Shown one piece after another: positions 34,659 through 43,958 of a stretch of 62,345 nt of DNA. A program made the translations under genes and the position numbers. Numbering within the stretch: the first letter of the stretch is position 1; each line of letters begins with the position of its first letter. This DNA comes from Candidatus Saccharimonadota bacterium (GTDB lineage: Bacteria > Patescibacteriota > Saccharimonadia > Saccharimonadales > Saccharimonadaceae). The notes beneath the pieces were generated by a model that worked only from the letters and a program-made list of their open reading frames with translations, was not told where the DNA came from and did no database searches. Where the stretch lies: the NCBI GenBank assembly GCA_024697865.1, contig JAILSC010000025.1:1-62345 (forward strand). The letters are read 5' to 3'.

Positions 34659-34922
34659 GGACTCGTCGAACATGCATTATAGGCTATTTCTCCGCCAGCC
34701 CATAAAAGCTTACGCTTAAAAGACGATAACTTAACCGTCTTTTAAATTTACCTATAATGTCCTAAAATATGCATTGTGCGACATTAGAACTATATAGAAA
34801 AGACAATTGCTGTATCGTCTGGATTTGTCCTATTTTTTAAGCTCACCCGGATTTTATTTGTAATTTTCAAAATTCGGGCTTTAATTCCCTCACGCGTCCT
34901 TTGATTTTGTGTTGCCTGAGTT

Positions 34923-37796
34923 TTAATGCTTGACGGCCAAGAATCCGTCCATTGAATTATCCTTCTCGGCGTGTTGATCACCATTTTTAACAGGGGTCGA
35001 TAAGGGGAGGGGATGATGGGACGGTTTAATGTCTACTGTGGTTTTTTCTTGATATTCCACCTCTGGATGCACAGGGGTGTCAGTTTTAGGCTGAGTAGCA
35101 GACTCAACAGGGGTAGGGGAAGCAGTAACAGGGGAACTAGCGGCTTTAGTTCCCTTTTTTCCGCGTTTTCTAGCTTTCTTGTGTGAGGCGGCTTTAGTAG
35201 TCTTTGCTAGATCGGGCTTTTTATCGGCTACCAATGAGGCTAGATCCTTGAGACCAAGGGCAGTTTTACCTTCAGCAGTATTAGGACTGACCTTATAGAT
35301 AGGCTTCTCTTTGCCGTTTTCGATTACTAATTTTGGAGCCTCCTGGCGACCAGAATCGGCTAATTCCCTCTTGTACTTCTCAGACTGCTCAATCGTTTCA
35401 CGGATCTCTGCCTCGACTTCCATCCGGGGGCGGGCATAATATTCGCGCGAGTGGGTGATAATGGCGTCGAAATTGTCCTTCGGTGTCTCAGGTAACGACA
35501 GAGTAGTAGCAGAGAAGGCGGGAACCTTTTCGCCATTGATGATCATCGAAATCACGAAATGACGGTTATTGAGCTGAATAATGTCCGACTCATCAAAGGT
35601 TGGCTCGAATTGTTTAACCAGGACTGGAGCATCGTCTGCGGATACTCGGAAGGAAATTGTTGTCCCAACGTTGCCAAATACCGCGTCACGGACAGAATCC
35701 GTCATCTGGGCTACGTACTGGTTAGCTACCGTTAAGTTTAAGCCATATTTGCGAGCTTCTGAGAGGATTACCGCAAACGAATCTGTAGCAAAGTTTTGGA
35801 ATTCGTCTACATAAAGATAAAATGGTCGGCGGTCGGCTACGTCAGGGATGTCTGAGCGCGACATTGCTGCCAGTTGGACCTTAGTCACGATGAAAGCGCC
35901 AAGAATCGCGGCGTTATCTTCCCCGATTAAGCCCTTGGAAAGGTTTACTACTAAAATCTTACCCTCATCCATAATTTTACGGATATCGAACGACGATTTC
36001 GGCTGACCAATGATATTGCGAATGATCGGATTAGCCGTGAACGCGCCTACTTTGTTTAGGACTGGAGCAATAGATTCGTTTACTTGCTTTTCGTTCCATT
36101 GGCCAAATTCGTGCTTCCAGAACTGTAATACGGTAACATCCTTACAGTATTCTAAGGTCTCTTTGCGGAAATCTTTATCGGTAAGTAGCCTAGAAATGTC
36201 TAATAGTGTTGCAGAGGGGCGATCTAACAAAGCTAGCAGGGTATAGCGCAAGATATGCTCCAATCTTGGACCCCACGAATCTCCGAACATTCGCTTAAGT
36301 ACCCCAATTACTTCCGAACAAATGTTCGGCTTCTTGGCGGGGTCGGTAACTTCTAGGGGATTAAAGGCTACCGGAAAAGCAGTGTCGGCTGGGTTGAAAT
36401 AAACTACGTCTTTGACCCGCGACTCCGGGACAAATCTTAAGTTATTGATAGCGAAATCTCCGTGCGGATCAACGATGGCATAACCTTGGTTATAAAATAC
36501 GTCGGATAAGGCCAGAAGTTCTAACAGCCCACTCTTCCCTGCCCCAGTCTGGCCAATAATGTACACGTGTCGAGATCTGTCACGACGCAGCAGGCCAAAC
36601 TGATGATTAATCCCGCGGAAATTAGTTAAACCGAAGGCGGAGATGTTTTCATCCTGGGTTTGATCCCCGGTCAACATCGGTAACTTCGCCGGTGGCTCAG
36701 CCGTTTTTGAGGTAGCCCAAACGATATTTGGCGTCTCTACCGAGGTATGCGGTAGATGATAAACAGAGGCTAGCTCTGAGATATTTAAAATGAAGCCATT
36801 ATTGGTAAATTGGCGCATTTTATAAGCGTCTAAATCTTGAGCATTAAATGTACCACCTAGCTGTTTGAAGCCGTTCAGATTAGTAGAGTTATACTGCTTG
36901 AAAGTCCCAACCAAGGCCTGCATGTTAAGTTTAGCGTCGGTTTGGTCTTGCCCCAGGTAGGCTAATCTGATTTTGACTTCGTAGCCTAACTTCGTAGCCT
37001 TCTCTTCGGCCTTAGCGATTTGAGTTTTGGTTCGTTCCGATAGCTCTACTTTTACCTCGGAGTTAGTGCCGCCAGCTGGTGGTCGGAATAGGGCTCCGAT
37101 AGCTTCTACTATCCAGGTCCAATCTATTCCGGTTCCCCCAACGATAGATTTCTTCCCTGCCTTAATTCGGCGTACCCATTTATCCGTGGTGCTTTTATGC
37201 CAATCATCGGGGATTGGCCGAGCTAGAATCTGCACCCACATTTCTTCGGAATTATCTGGATCTAACTTGGCTAAGGTTCCCGTAATCCCAGCTAAGGGGT
37301 CTACCTCGAAAGTGTCAAAAGTCTTAATTGGTAAAGCCTCGTTTTCGATTAGTCCTAATTCAGTCATGTAGCTAACTGAATAATCTCCCCGTTTGTCCAC
37401 ATAGTCTTCGTTCATTTTGTAAATTTGAACCGTGGGATATTGTGAATAAATCTGTCCCTCAACGAAACTTTGTAAAATCTTCGGGACCCAGACATAGAAC
37501 CGTATCTGTCCCTTAGTGGCTACGATTTCAAACGACAGATGTTCCTGTACGCCACCAGAATTTTTTAACTCCTGCTTGTCTCTTAAAATCCCGTGCAAGG
37601 ACGCAAATAGTTGCTCTGCGGCTAGCTCTTTTTTGTCGTTCTCACGCGGAATTTCTAGCATCAACAAAACTGAGTCTACATTTAGCACCTTTAACTTATT
37701 TAGTTTTTTGTAATTTTTATAAGTCAAAAATGCCAGTATCCCCACTACCGGAATCCAGAATATTGGCATCAGAATAAAGTGTATCACCGCGTCCAT
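34923..37796 (-). CDS. TraG/VirD4-like type IV secretion ATPase
   Basis: The 957-residue protein has an N-terminal membrane helix (about residues 5-27), a large N-terminal domain, then an FtsK/HerA-type ATPase with Walker A 'IIGQTGAGKSGLLELL', 'DPHGDF', and Walker B 'FYLYVDEFQNFA', followed by an RNA/DNA-translocase-like 'EARKYGLNLTVANQY'. The C-terminal 150 residues are a Lys/Pro/Ala-rich tail. Such proteins accompany the type IV pilus/secretion machinery of CPR bacteria and may move DNA or proteins. No VirB4/VirB6 partner is in the window. TGATAAAAT ends 6 nt before the ATG, predicting a leaderless mRNA. Confidence 0.88.
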   Translation of the reverse strand: MDAVIHFILMPIFWIPVVGILAFLTYKNYKKLNKLKVLNVDSVLLMLEIPRENDKKELAAEQLFASLHGILRDKQELKNSGGVQEHLSFEIVATKGQIRFYVWVPKILQSFVEGQIYSQYPTVQIYKMNEDYVDKRGDYSVSYMTELGLIENEALPIKTFDTFEVDPLAGITGTLAKLDPDNSEEMWVQILARPIPDDWHKSTTDKWVRRIKAGKKSIVGGTGIDWTWIVEAIGALFRPPAGGTNSEVKVELSERTKTQIAKAEEKATKLGYEVKIRLAYLGQDQTDAKLNMQALVGTFKQYNSTNLNGFKQLGGTFNAQDLDAYKMRQFTNNGFILNISELASVYHLPHTSVETPNIVWATSKTAEPPAKLPMLTGDQTQDENISAFGLTNFRGINHQFGLLRRDRSRHVYIIGQTGAGKSGLLELLALSDVFYNQGYAIVDPHGDFAINNLRFVPESRVKDVVYFNPADTAFPVAFNPLEVTDPAKKPNICSEVIGVLKRMFGDSWGPRLEHILRYTLLALLDRPSATLLDISRLLTDKDFRKETLEYCKDVTVLQFWKHEFGQWNEKQVNESIAPVLNKVGAFTANPIIRNIIGQPKSSFDIRKIMDEGKILVVNLSKGLIGEDNAAILGAFIVTKVQLAAMSRSDIPDVADRRPFYLYVDEFQNFATDSFAVILSEARKYGLNLTVANQYVAQMTDSVRDAVFGNVGTTISFRVSADDAPVLVKQFEPTFDESDIIQLNNRHFVISMIINGEKVPAFSATTLSLPETPKDNFDAIITHSREYYARPRMEVEAEIRETIEQSEKYKRELADSGRQEAPKLVIENGKEKPIYKVSPNTAEGKTALGLKDLASLVADKKPDLAKTTKAASHKKARKRGKKGTKAASSPVTASPTPVESATQPKTDTPVHPEVEYQEKTTVDIKPSHHPLPLSTPVKNGDQHAEKDNSMDGFLAVKH

Positions 37797-37814
37797 AGTC
37801 TTATTTTATCATAT

Positions 37815-38843
37815 TTATGCTAATGTATAAGAATTTCTATCTATTTTTTTAAACAACTTTTTATTCTGTAAATTCAATAAAATAGTGGTTTCTTTAACTT
37901 TGCGTACGCGCAAAACTTGCTTGACGATTTCTTCCCTAGTTAAAGGCCCGTCCGCCTTTTCTAACACGGAAGTAATAATTTCAGAAATAGTGCCCTTCTT
38001 GTAACCCCAGGTAGACAAAGCATAAATCCCTCTGCCAATCAAAACAAAACGATCATCCTTGATCAACTCGTTATGGATGGCTTGGACAGTAACATTCTTA
38101 CGTTTGAAATTGGATTCCTGAATTTCTTTGGCAATTTCCGAGAAGTGCATCGGCTCTTTCTTGGTTTCTAGAATTACAAAGATCTTATCTCGGATGTTTT
38201 TCGGATTAACGGACGGCCATTTAGCTAAGCCCCACAGACCATTTAAGGTAGCTAACAGTTTAGAAATTGACGCAACAGCTCGAATATGGTCAGGATGTTC
38301 ATAATTTAAAACATTGTCAAGTTCGTCCAAAGTCATTGGTCTCTTGTTCTTACGGATGATGGCTACGATTTCGTCTGCTCGCTCCCTTAGTTTTAAGCTG
38401 TCACCGTATTCGGCGATGCCCACGGAAACGTGGTATTTATCGTTCTCCTCTACGATGGTTAAGCTCTGTGAGAAGGTTGCAATAAAATAAATACCGGCTC
38501 TTTCCTGCGCGGTTGCTTTCTTGTCATAAATCTTATCAGCCAAATCCGAGAGTTTAGCTACTCGTCCCATTTCGGTCAAGTTGCGGATGATTATTTTTTC
38601 GGCGGCCGGGAGTTCTGGAATCTCGCCTTCTTCAGCGCAGATTTGTAGACGGATGAGAATAGCCTTCTCTAACTGTCGCACGCGTTCCCGCGTAATCGAC
38701 AACATTTCACCAATTTGTTCAAGGGTTTCTCGGCTGCCTTTCAGGCCAAAACGCCGCGAGATGATTTCTCGCTCACGATCTTGTTCGATGATTTTAAGAC
38801 TACCTTTAATTGCTTTTTTCAGGATTTCTGCATTTTGGTCCAT
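37815..38843 (-). CDS. Sigma-region-4 plus HARE-HTH transcription factor
   Basis: The 342-residue protein starts with a sigma-70 region 4-like HTH ('REREIISRRFGLKGSRETLE', 'SITRERVRQLEKAIL', about residues 22-65), then a HARE/RpoE-delta-like winged helix ('KNKRPMTLDELDNVL'), and ends with one or two more wHTH units. Regions 2 and 3 are missing, so it is not a complete sigma factor; it may bind -35 DNA or RNA polymerase. ATG 38843 with AAGGAAAA upstream is preferred over an upstream GTG (38864) without a site. The promoter is near consensus. Confidence 0.83.
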   Translation of the reverse strand: MDQNAEILKKAIKGSLKIIEQDREREIISRRFGLKGSRETLEQIGEMLSITRERVRQLEKAILIRLQICAEEGEIPELPAAEKIIIRNLTEMGRVAKLSDLADKIYDKKATAQERAGIYFIATFSQSLTIVEENDKYHVSVGIAEYGDSLKLRERADEIVAIIRKNKRPMTLDELDNVLNYEHPDHIRAVASISKLLATLNGLWGLAKWPSVNPKNIRDKIFVILETKKEPMHFSEIAKEIQESNFKRKNVTVQAIHNELIKDDRFVLIGRGIYALSTWGYKKGTISEIITSVLEKADGPLTREEIVKQVLRVRKVKETTILLNLQNKKLFKKIDRNSYTLA

Positions 38844-38890
38844 CAGTATTTTCCTTATTCCCACCCCTGTTAATATTATCTATTTGTACT

Positions 38891-38919
38891 ATAATATCAT
38901 AGTTTTATAGTAATGTCAA
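38891..38919 (-). promoter_or_regulatory. Promoter of the sigma-4/HARE gene
   Basis: Minus-strand TTGACA (38919-38914), 17 bp, TATTAT (38896-38891, TGA before it). The leader to the ATG at 38843 is about 40 nt. Confidence 0.75.
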
Positions 38920-39030
38920 CTACGAAATTATCCATTTTCTATTACTATTGTAGCACATTTTTTACAATTGTGAAAAAAAATTATAAAAACATAAACATAA
39001 TCAAGAATTTATGCTATAGAATGTAAAAAA

Positions 39031-41370
39031 TTAAGCTTTTTTGGTAGTGGTTTTCTTCTTCGTGGTGGTCTTTTTCTTGCCGCCGCGAGCTCCACGCCGA
39101 GTGGTTTTAGGCTTGTTCTCTAGCATCTCACGCGCCTCGGCTTCGGTGATTTTGGTCGGGTCTGCGTCTTTAGGAATCTTTACGTTATTGCGTCGTCCTG
39201 GACCCTTAACGTATGGGCCATAAGCACCGTTGATGATCATGATTTCATCCCAATCGGCAATGATCGAATCTATCTTTTTCTGGTATAAAGGCAAAACCTC
39301 TTCCAGGGTTACAGTGTATGGGTCATAATCTTTCATCGGAATATTATATTTGCCGGCTTTAAGATATGGGCCAAATGGTCCATTGGCAGCAATAAGCTCC
39401 GTGTCATCTTTGGCTTTGCCTAGTACTCTCGGTAGAGCCGGTAGTTCTAGCTGTTTTAGGGCCTGCTCCAAGGTAACTGTTTTGACGGATTTGCGCTTTG
39501 GTAAAGGCGCAAAGCGAGGTTTTTCGCCTGACTCTTTTTCGTTGTCGCCCAATTGGATGAAGCCACCGTTCTTCCCTACTTTTGCGTAGATTGGTTTACC
39601 ATCTGCCGGGTGATGGCCCAAAAGACGCGCATTGTTGTAACGCTCTACGCCGTTAGCAATCAAAACTGTATCTCTAAATGGTCCATAAAAATCTTTCAGC
39701 ATTTTAACCCGTTCTAGTTTAGCATCAGCTACTAAATCTAGATCTTTCTCGATGTTGGCCGTGAACTTATAGTCTACGATATTCTTGAAGTTATCCGTCA
39801 AAAACCCAGCCACGAGTTCGCCGATTGGTGTAGGTAGGAGCTTGCCTTTATTGGCTCCGTACTTCTCTGTCACTGCGTGCTTGGTGATCTTTCCGGCCGC
39901 AGTTTTAAGCTCAATCACTTCACGTTCTTCACCTTCGCTTTCACCCTTCACCACGTAGCCTCTGGCCTGAATCGCAGTCATGATTGAGGCATAGGTTGAA
40001 GGTCGTCCGATACCCAGTTCTTCCAGTTTTTTCACCAAAGAACCTTCAGTGTATCTAGCGGGCGGTTTAGCGAAACTCTGCTTAGCCGTGAGCTCAATAC
40101 AGGAGATCTGATCGCCCTTAGCTACTTTTGGCAGCTCCAAGTCTTTAGCTTTGCCGTAGACTTTCAGAAACCCATCAAAGATTACGACTTCGCCTTTAGC
40201 CACAAAGGTTGTTTTTTCTTTCTTGGCGGCAATTTTGATAGTGGTCTTTGCGACTTTGGCATTAGCCATCTGCGTCGCCACTGTCCTTGCCCAAATCAAT
40301 TGGTAAAGTCGCTTTTCGTAATTATTTTTACCCGCCGCAGTCAGTGAAATATTAGTCGGGCGAATCGCTTCGTGGGCTTCTTGGGCTGAAGCGTCCTTAG
40401 TCTTAAACGATCTAACTTTCAAATAATTTTTGCCAAATTCCGATTCGATGTAGTCGGCAATGGCTTTTACTGCTTGCCCAGACAAATTCAATGAGTCTGT
40501 TCTGTGGTAAGTAATTAAACCAGCCTGGTACAGCCCTTGCGCTGCGCTCATTGTGGTACGAGAAGAAAATCCAAGCTTAGAGTTGGCCTCGATCTGTAAA
40601 GCCGCCGTAGTAAATGGTACTGGGTTAGCCTTGGTGCCCTCCTTTTCTTCTACTTCCGCAACGGCGAACTCATCAGCGATTAGCTTCCCCAATAATTCCG
40701 TAGCGTCTTTTTCTGTCTTCGGGTTGTCGCCTTCTAGAGTGGCGTCAAAATCCCAGCCGGCCTCATTACCAGCATACGAACCGTCCGCGTCTTTTAAGAA
40801 TTTGCCCGAAACCTTAAAATCAAATTTACTTTCAAATTTTTCAATTTGCTTTTCTCGCTCCACGATCAGGCGTAAAGCCGGTGACTGGACTCGCCCTGCC
40901 GACACCGCTCCTGGCACTTTTCGCCGGACAATATCCGACAAATCATACCCTACCAACATGTCTAGTGTCTGACGAGCTTGCTGCGAGGACACCATGTCCA
41001 TATCCACTTTCCGCGGGTTCTTAATAGCTGCTTCTAGAGCCGACTTAGTAATCTCGTGAAAAGTAATCCGTGCGGTATCTTTTGGCAATTTCAATACTTC
41101 GCAGAGATGCCAAGAAATTGATTCCCCTTCGCGGTCTTCATCTGTAGCTAACCAGATTTTATCGGCGGCTGCGGCCTCTTTCTTCAATTCGGTAATAATT
41201 TTTTTATGGTCTGGATCAATTTCGTAAGTCACGTCAAAGGTGGTTTTGTCTACCTTAGTATCTTTGCGGATATGCCCAATCGAAGCCAAGACCTTAAAGT
41301 CTGACCCCAGATATTTCTCAATTGTTTTAGCCTTCGCCGGGCTCTCTACTATTACTAAGTTCTTTGCCAT
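39031..41370 (-). CDS. topA: DNA topoisomerase I
   Basis: The 779-residue type IA topoisomerase has the TOPRIM start 'KNLVIVESPAKAKTIEKYLG' and 'ATDEDREGESISWHL', the catalytic 'GLITYHRTDSLNLS' (active Tyr), and 'IGRPSTYASIM'. The C-terminus has topo-C repeats ('NGPFGPYLKAGKYNIP', 'NGAYGPYVKG') and a Lys/Thr tail; there are no zinc fingers. It relaxes negative supercoils. Minus-strand TGTTATAAT (hexamer 41383-41378) ends 7 nt before the ATG. The candidate RNA gene upstream ends 12 nt before this -10 box. Confidence 0.96.
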   Translation of the reverse strand: MAKNLVIVESPAKAKTIEKYLGSDFKVLASIGHIRKDTKVDKTTFDVTYEIDPDHKKIITELKKEAAAADKIWLATDEDREGESISWHLCEVLKLPKDTARITFHEITKSALEAAIKNPRKVDMDMVSSQQARQTLDMLVGYDLSDIVRRKVPGAVSAGRVQSPALRLIVEREKQIEKFESKFDFKVSGKFLKDADGSYAGNEAGWDFDATLEGDNPKTEKDATELLGKLIADEFAVAEVEEKEGTKANPVPFTTAALQIEANSKLGFSSRTTMSAAQGLYQAGLITYHRTDSLNLSGQAVKAIADYIESEFGKNYLKVRSFKTKDASAQEAHEAIRPTNISLTAAGKNNYEKRLYQLIWARTVATQMANAKVAKTTIKIAAKKEKTTFVAKGEVVIFDGFLKVYGKAKDLELPKVAKGDQISCIELTAKQSFAKPPARYTEGSLVKKLEELGIGRPSTYASIMTAIQARGYVVKGESEGEEREVIELKTAAGKITKHAVTEKYGANKGKLLPTPIGELVAGFLTDNFKNIVDYKFTANIEKDLDLVADAKLERVKMLKDFYGPFRDTVLIANGVERYNNARLLGHHPADGKPIYAKVGKNGGFIQLGDNEKESGEKPRFAPLPKRKSVKTVTLEQALKQLELPALPRVLGKAKDDTELIAANGPFGPYLKAGKYNIPMKDYDPYTVTLEEVLPLYQKKIDSIIADWDEIMIINGAYGPYVKGPGRRNNVKIPKDADPTKITEAEAREMLENKPKTTRRGARGGKKKTTTKKKTTTKKA

Positions 41371-41394
41371 ATCACATATTATAACACATAAAAC

Positions 41395-41707
41395 AAAAAA
41401 GCCTCAGGTAAGGGTGGGCATCACCTGAGGCTATTTTGGCCCTCTAACGCTTCTCTTTCTATACCGGGAGAACCCCGGAAGCGTAACCCACCTCACACAA
41501 TTTTGGGGCCCGCCGGTTAGAGGGATTGCTGAGCCTTTGAAAGGATCCCTTTCAAAGTGGAGGTAATACTTATAAACACTAAACCATGAAGAAATTTAAT
41601 GCCCGAAAGGGTTTCAAAAGCTCGCAATTTCTGCTACACTAGGAGTAGTATAGCTGAAATTATAACTTATTTAGGTGCGGTGTGAGGCTCTTTTTCAAGC
41701 CCCAACT
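41395..41707 (-). ncRNA. Candidate 313-nt structured RNA gene
   Basis: A perfect promoter (41742-41714) gives a start near A41707 and a strong terminator (GCCTCAGGT/ACCTGAGGC, then T6) ends the RNA near 41395. No ORF is present. Internal stems include GCTATACTA/TAGTGTAGC, a 10-bp CTTTGAAAGG/CCTTTCAAAG hairpin, ACGCTTC/GAAGCGT, and CCCTCTAAC (41524-41516) with GTTAGAGGG (41448-41440). The 5' end can pair twice with the loop closed by that last stem: TTGGGGC with GCCCCAA, and CCTCACAC with GTGTGAGG, a pseudoknot. I found no tmRNA (no T-arm/CCA), RNase P or SRP signature. Confidence 0.75.
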
Positions 41708-41713
41708 GTTTTA

Positions 41714-41742
41714 ATTATATCACAGGAGAAAAAATATGTCAA
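41714..41742 (-). promoter_or_regulatory. Perfect consensus promoter of the 313-nt RNA
   Basis: Minus-strand TTGACA (41742-41737), 17 bp, TATAAT (41719-41714) with TGA before it. The -35 hexamer overlaps the dprA start codon on the other strand. Confidence 0.88.
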
Positions 41743-42638
41743 CACTTTTTTCACACTTTTTTACAAAAATCAACCAAATTTCACCCCTAGAGCATGATTT
41801 TACAGAGGTGTTGGAGGCTATTGCGCTTAAGCCTAAAACATTGTATTTTCGTGGAAAATTGCCCGAAAATGTGTTGAAAACTGTAGCCATTGTGGGCTCT
41901 CGTCATAATACCTCTTATGGCAAAGAGGTAGCCTATAACCTTGCTTACAAACTTGCCCAGAGGGGTGTGGTGATTGTTTCGGGTTTGGCCTACGGAATAG
42001 ACAGTATCGCTCATCAAGGGTGCTTAGATGCTGACGGAGTGACCATGGCCGTGCTAGGGACACCGATCGATCAAATTTATCCTAAGAATCACCTATCTAT
42101 TGCCAAAGAGATTGTCGAAAAACACGGAGCGATCATCTCCGAATATGCACCCGGCACTAAAGTCAACACTAGATTTAGTTTTCTTGAACGTAATCGTTTA
42201 ATTTCTGGCCTCTCTGATGTTGTAGTAGTGGTTGAGGCGGCCGAACGCTCTGGTTCTCTTAACACTGCCACGCATGCGCTCGAGCAAGGTAAAACCGTCT
42301 TTGCTGTTCCTGGCAATATCACCAATCCTTATTCTCAAGGATGTAATAAATTGATTAGGCAGGGCGCGCTTCCCTATACTTCCCCCGATGATGTGTTGCA
42401 GGAGCTTTTTCCCGAAGACTACGTCAGGGAGCGTAAAAAGCTTTGCCAAGCTCAGCTCATTGGCGACACCGACGTCGAAACTAAGATCCTTCAAGCTATT
42501 GCCGGTGGTAGTCGTTCTGGTGAAGAAATTATGAACATAACCAAGCTTCCACCAGAGGTATTCAACCAAGCCGTTACTCTTCTTGAAATTAAATCCCGCC
42601 TCCGCCCACTCGGGATGAACAATTGGGGACTAGTATAA
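41736..42638 (+). CDS. dprA: DNA processing protein DprA
   Basis: The 300-residue protein has the Rossmann-like DprA core: 'VAIVGSRHNTSYGKEV', 'GVVIVSGLAYGIDSIAHQG', 'AVLGTPIDQIYPKNH', 'RNRLISGLSDVVVVVEAAERSGS' and 'VPGNI', plus a C-terminal winged helix. It loads RecA on incoming single-stranded DNA in natural transformation; CPR bacteria commonly keep competence genes. AGGAG precedes the ATG. Its own promoter must lie within or beyond the oppositely transcribed RNA gene; TATAAC at about 41660 is a weak candidate. Confidence 0.94.
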   Translation: MSTLFSHFFTKINQISPLEHDFTEVLEAIALKPKTLYFRGKLPENVLKTVAIVGSRHNTSYGKEVAYNLAYKLAQRGVVIVSGLAYGIDSIAHQGCLDADGVTMAVLGTPIDQIYPKNHLSIAKEIVEKHGAIISEYAPGTKVNTRFSFLERNRLISGLSDVVVVVEAAERSGSLNTATHALEQGKTVFAVPGNITNPYSQGCNKLIRQGALPYTSPDDVLQELFPEDYVRERKKLCQAQLIGDTDVETKILQAIAGGSRSGEEIMNITKLPPEVFNQAVTLLEIKSRLRPLGMNNWGLV

Positions 42639-42642
42639 CAAA

Positions 42643-42667
42643 AAGGGCCGCATCATGCGGCCCTTTA
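42643..42667 (+). terminator. Terminator after dprA
   Basis: AAAGGGCCGCA-TCA-TGCGGCCCTTT is an 11-bp perfect stem followed by a short T-tract and A-rich on the other side. Confidence 0.85.
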
Positions 42668-42722
42668 GGTTATTAACCTCCTTCCTCTTTAGGATGCCAG
42701 ATTATCAATCAACTGGTCCCCA

Positions 42723-43301
42723 TCACCAGTCAATTGGCGCTCCACCGCCGTTGGCCAGGATAATCTGGCGGGTCTGGCGGTACAGGAAATTTTGGTCTTC
42801 GCTCTCATGTTGATCTAGCATGTACCTAAACAGAGAGCCTTTACCCGAGAGCATCTTGTCTTCCACGAACTTTCGGCGTTTCGTCACAAAGATGCTGCTC
42901 ATCAGCAGCGAATGGCTGAAGCTGATTTCTTCCATCCAGTCCATCTGGTCGCTAAAACCAGTGATATCTAGCGTTTGATCGAAGGGTAAATTGAGAGACG
43001 GGAAACGCCTGAGGAACCTTGCGACCCAAACATTCCAAACAGCGCCGCCTGCCAATTCTAGGCACGCCCCTGCGTTTAGCCAATTGGCGCATTCTTCCGA
43101 GTGACGGAGCAATTGTTTAGTGTCGGGCTGCATCCGCCAATTCTCATGGGCGTCACTGATGATGGCCCAAACTGCGTCAACTTTCTCTACCAATAGATCT
43201 CGCTGCAATTCGTTCCCGTGACGTTTGCTTGCTAGCTCGATGTACCTCCCAGTCATCGTTGAGTACAACTCTTCCGGGACCCTACGTCTTACCTCCCCCA
43301 T
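42723..43301 (-). CDS. Unknown 192-residue protein
   Basis: The protein is soluble, helical and Trp-rich, with no domain I recognise. AAAGGAA lies before the ATG. Its last twelve codons fall inside a 74-bp palindrome (42696-42769; arms GCCAGATTATC and GATAATCTGGC) that continues past the stop, so the C-terminal 'GGGAPIDW' is probably encoded by an inserted or duplicated structure. It stands alone between dprA and pth, with its own leader. Confidence 0.72.
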   Translation of the reverse strand: MGEVRRRVPEELYSTMTGRYIELASKRHGNELQRDLLVEKVDAVWAIISDAHENWRMQPDTKQLLRHSEECANWLNAGACLELAGGAVWNVWVARFLRRFPSLNLPFDQTLDITGFSDQMDWMEEISFSHSLLMSSIFVTKRRKFVEDKMLSGKGSLFRYMLDQHESEDQNFLYRQTRQIILANGGGAPIDW

Positions 43302-43410
43302 CAGCGTTCCTTTCCCTTGTAATTTACTTGCCGATTAATAACCTAAAAAATAAAAGTACCCTGAAGTTTCAGTCCTTTAATTATATCACAAATCGGCTAA
43401 AAAATCAACT

Positions 43411-43932
43411 TTATGCAGTCTCTACGTCAATCCTGTCAGCCACTTCTTTCAAAATCTCTGGTAGTGCTGTTTTTTCTTCGGGGGTAAACTTAGATAACAC
43501 AAAATCCACATCTCCTATTTTACCCCTTAATTCTCCGTTTTCTGTGCCGATGCGCAGTCGTGGGAATTCCTCTGTTTTAAGCTCTGCCGTAATTGATTTT
43601 AGCCCGTTATTTCCTCCCGCTGATCCGGCGGACCGGTAACGTATTTTGCCAAATTCTAAATTAAAATCATCACAAACCACTAAAATATCAGCGGTAGGTA
43701 TTTTATAATACTGCATGTATTCTCGTACGGCCTGCCCCGAATTATTATAAAAATCTTGGGGTTTGATAAAAATAACATCGTCCTTGCGACCCCATAGGGC
43801 TCCCAGGCGTGGTTTACTGTTCCATTCCAGCCCTCTTAGCTTAAAATAAAAATCTAGCGCCAAAAACCCGGTATTGTGTCGCGTAAAGTTATATCTGTTC
43901 TCTGGATTACCTAATCCCACAACTAATTTCAT
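43411..43932 (-). CDS. pth: Peptidyl-tRNA hydrolase
   Basis: The 173-residue enzyme has all family residues: 'VVGLGNPENRYNFTRHNTGF' (Asn and catalytic His), 'VVCDDFNLEFGKIR' (Asp) and 'SAGGNNGLKSI' (Asn). It recycles tRNA from drop-off peptidyl-tRNAs. Minus-strand TGATATAAT (hexamer 43944-43939) ends 6 nt before the ATG, so the mRNA should be leaderless; no -35 hexamer is seen at 17 bp. Confidence 0.95.
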   Translation of the reverse strand: MKLVVGLGNPENRYNFTRHNTGFLALDFYFKLRGLEWNSKPRLGALWGRKDDVIFIKPQDFYNNSGQAVREYMQYYKIPTADILVVCDDFNLEFGKIRYRSAGSAGGNNGLKSITAELKTEEFPRLRIGTENGELRGKIGDVDFVLSKFTPEEKTALPEILKEVADRIDVETA

Positions 43933-43958
43933 ATTTTCATTATATCATAAAAGGGGGC

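Noticed and set aside
34471-34677. Short minus-strand ORF in the 34.5-kb palindrome
   Set aside because: It exists only because the palindrome lacks stops; no ribosome-binding site and the composition follows the stems.
41395-41707. tmRNA or RNase P RNA
   Set aside because: There is no tRNA-like T-arm or CCA end, no tag ORF, and the conserved RNase P helix P4 sequences are missing on both strands.
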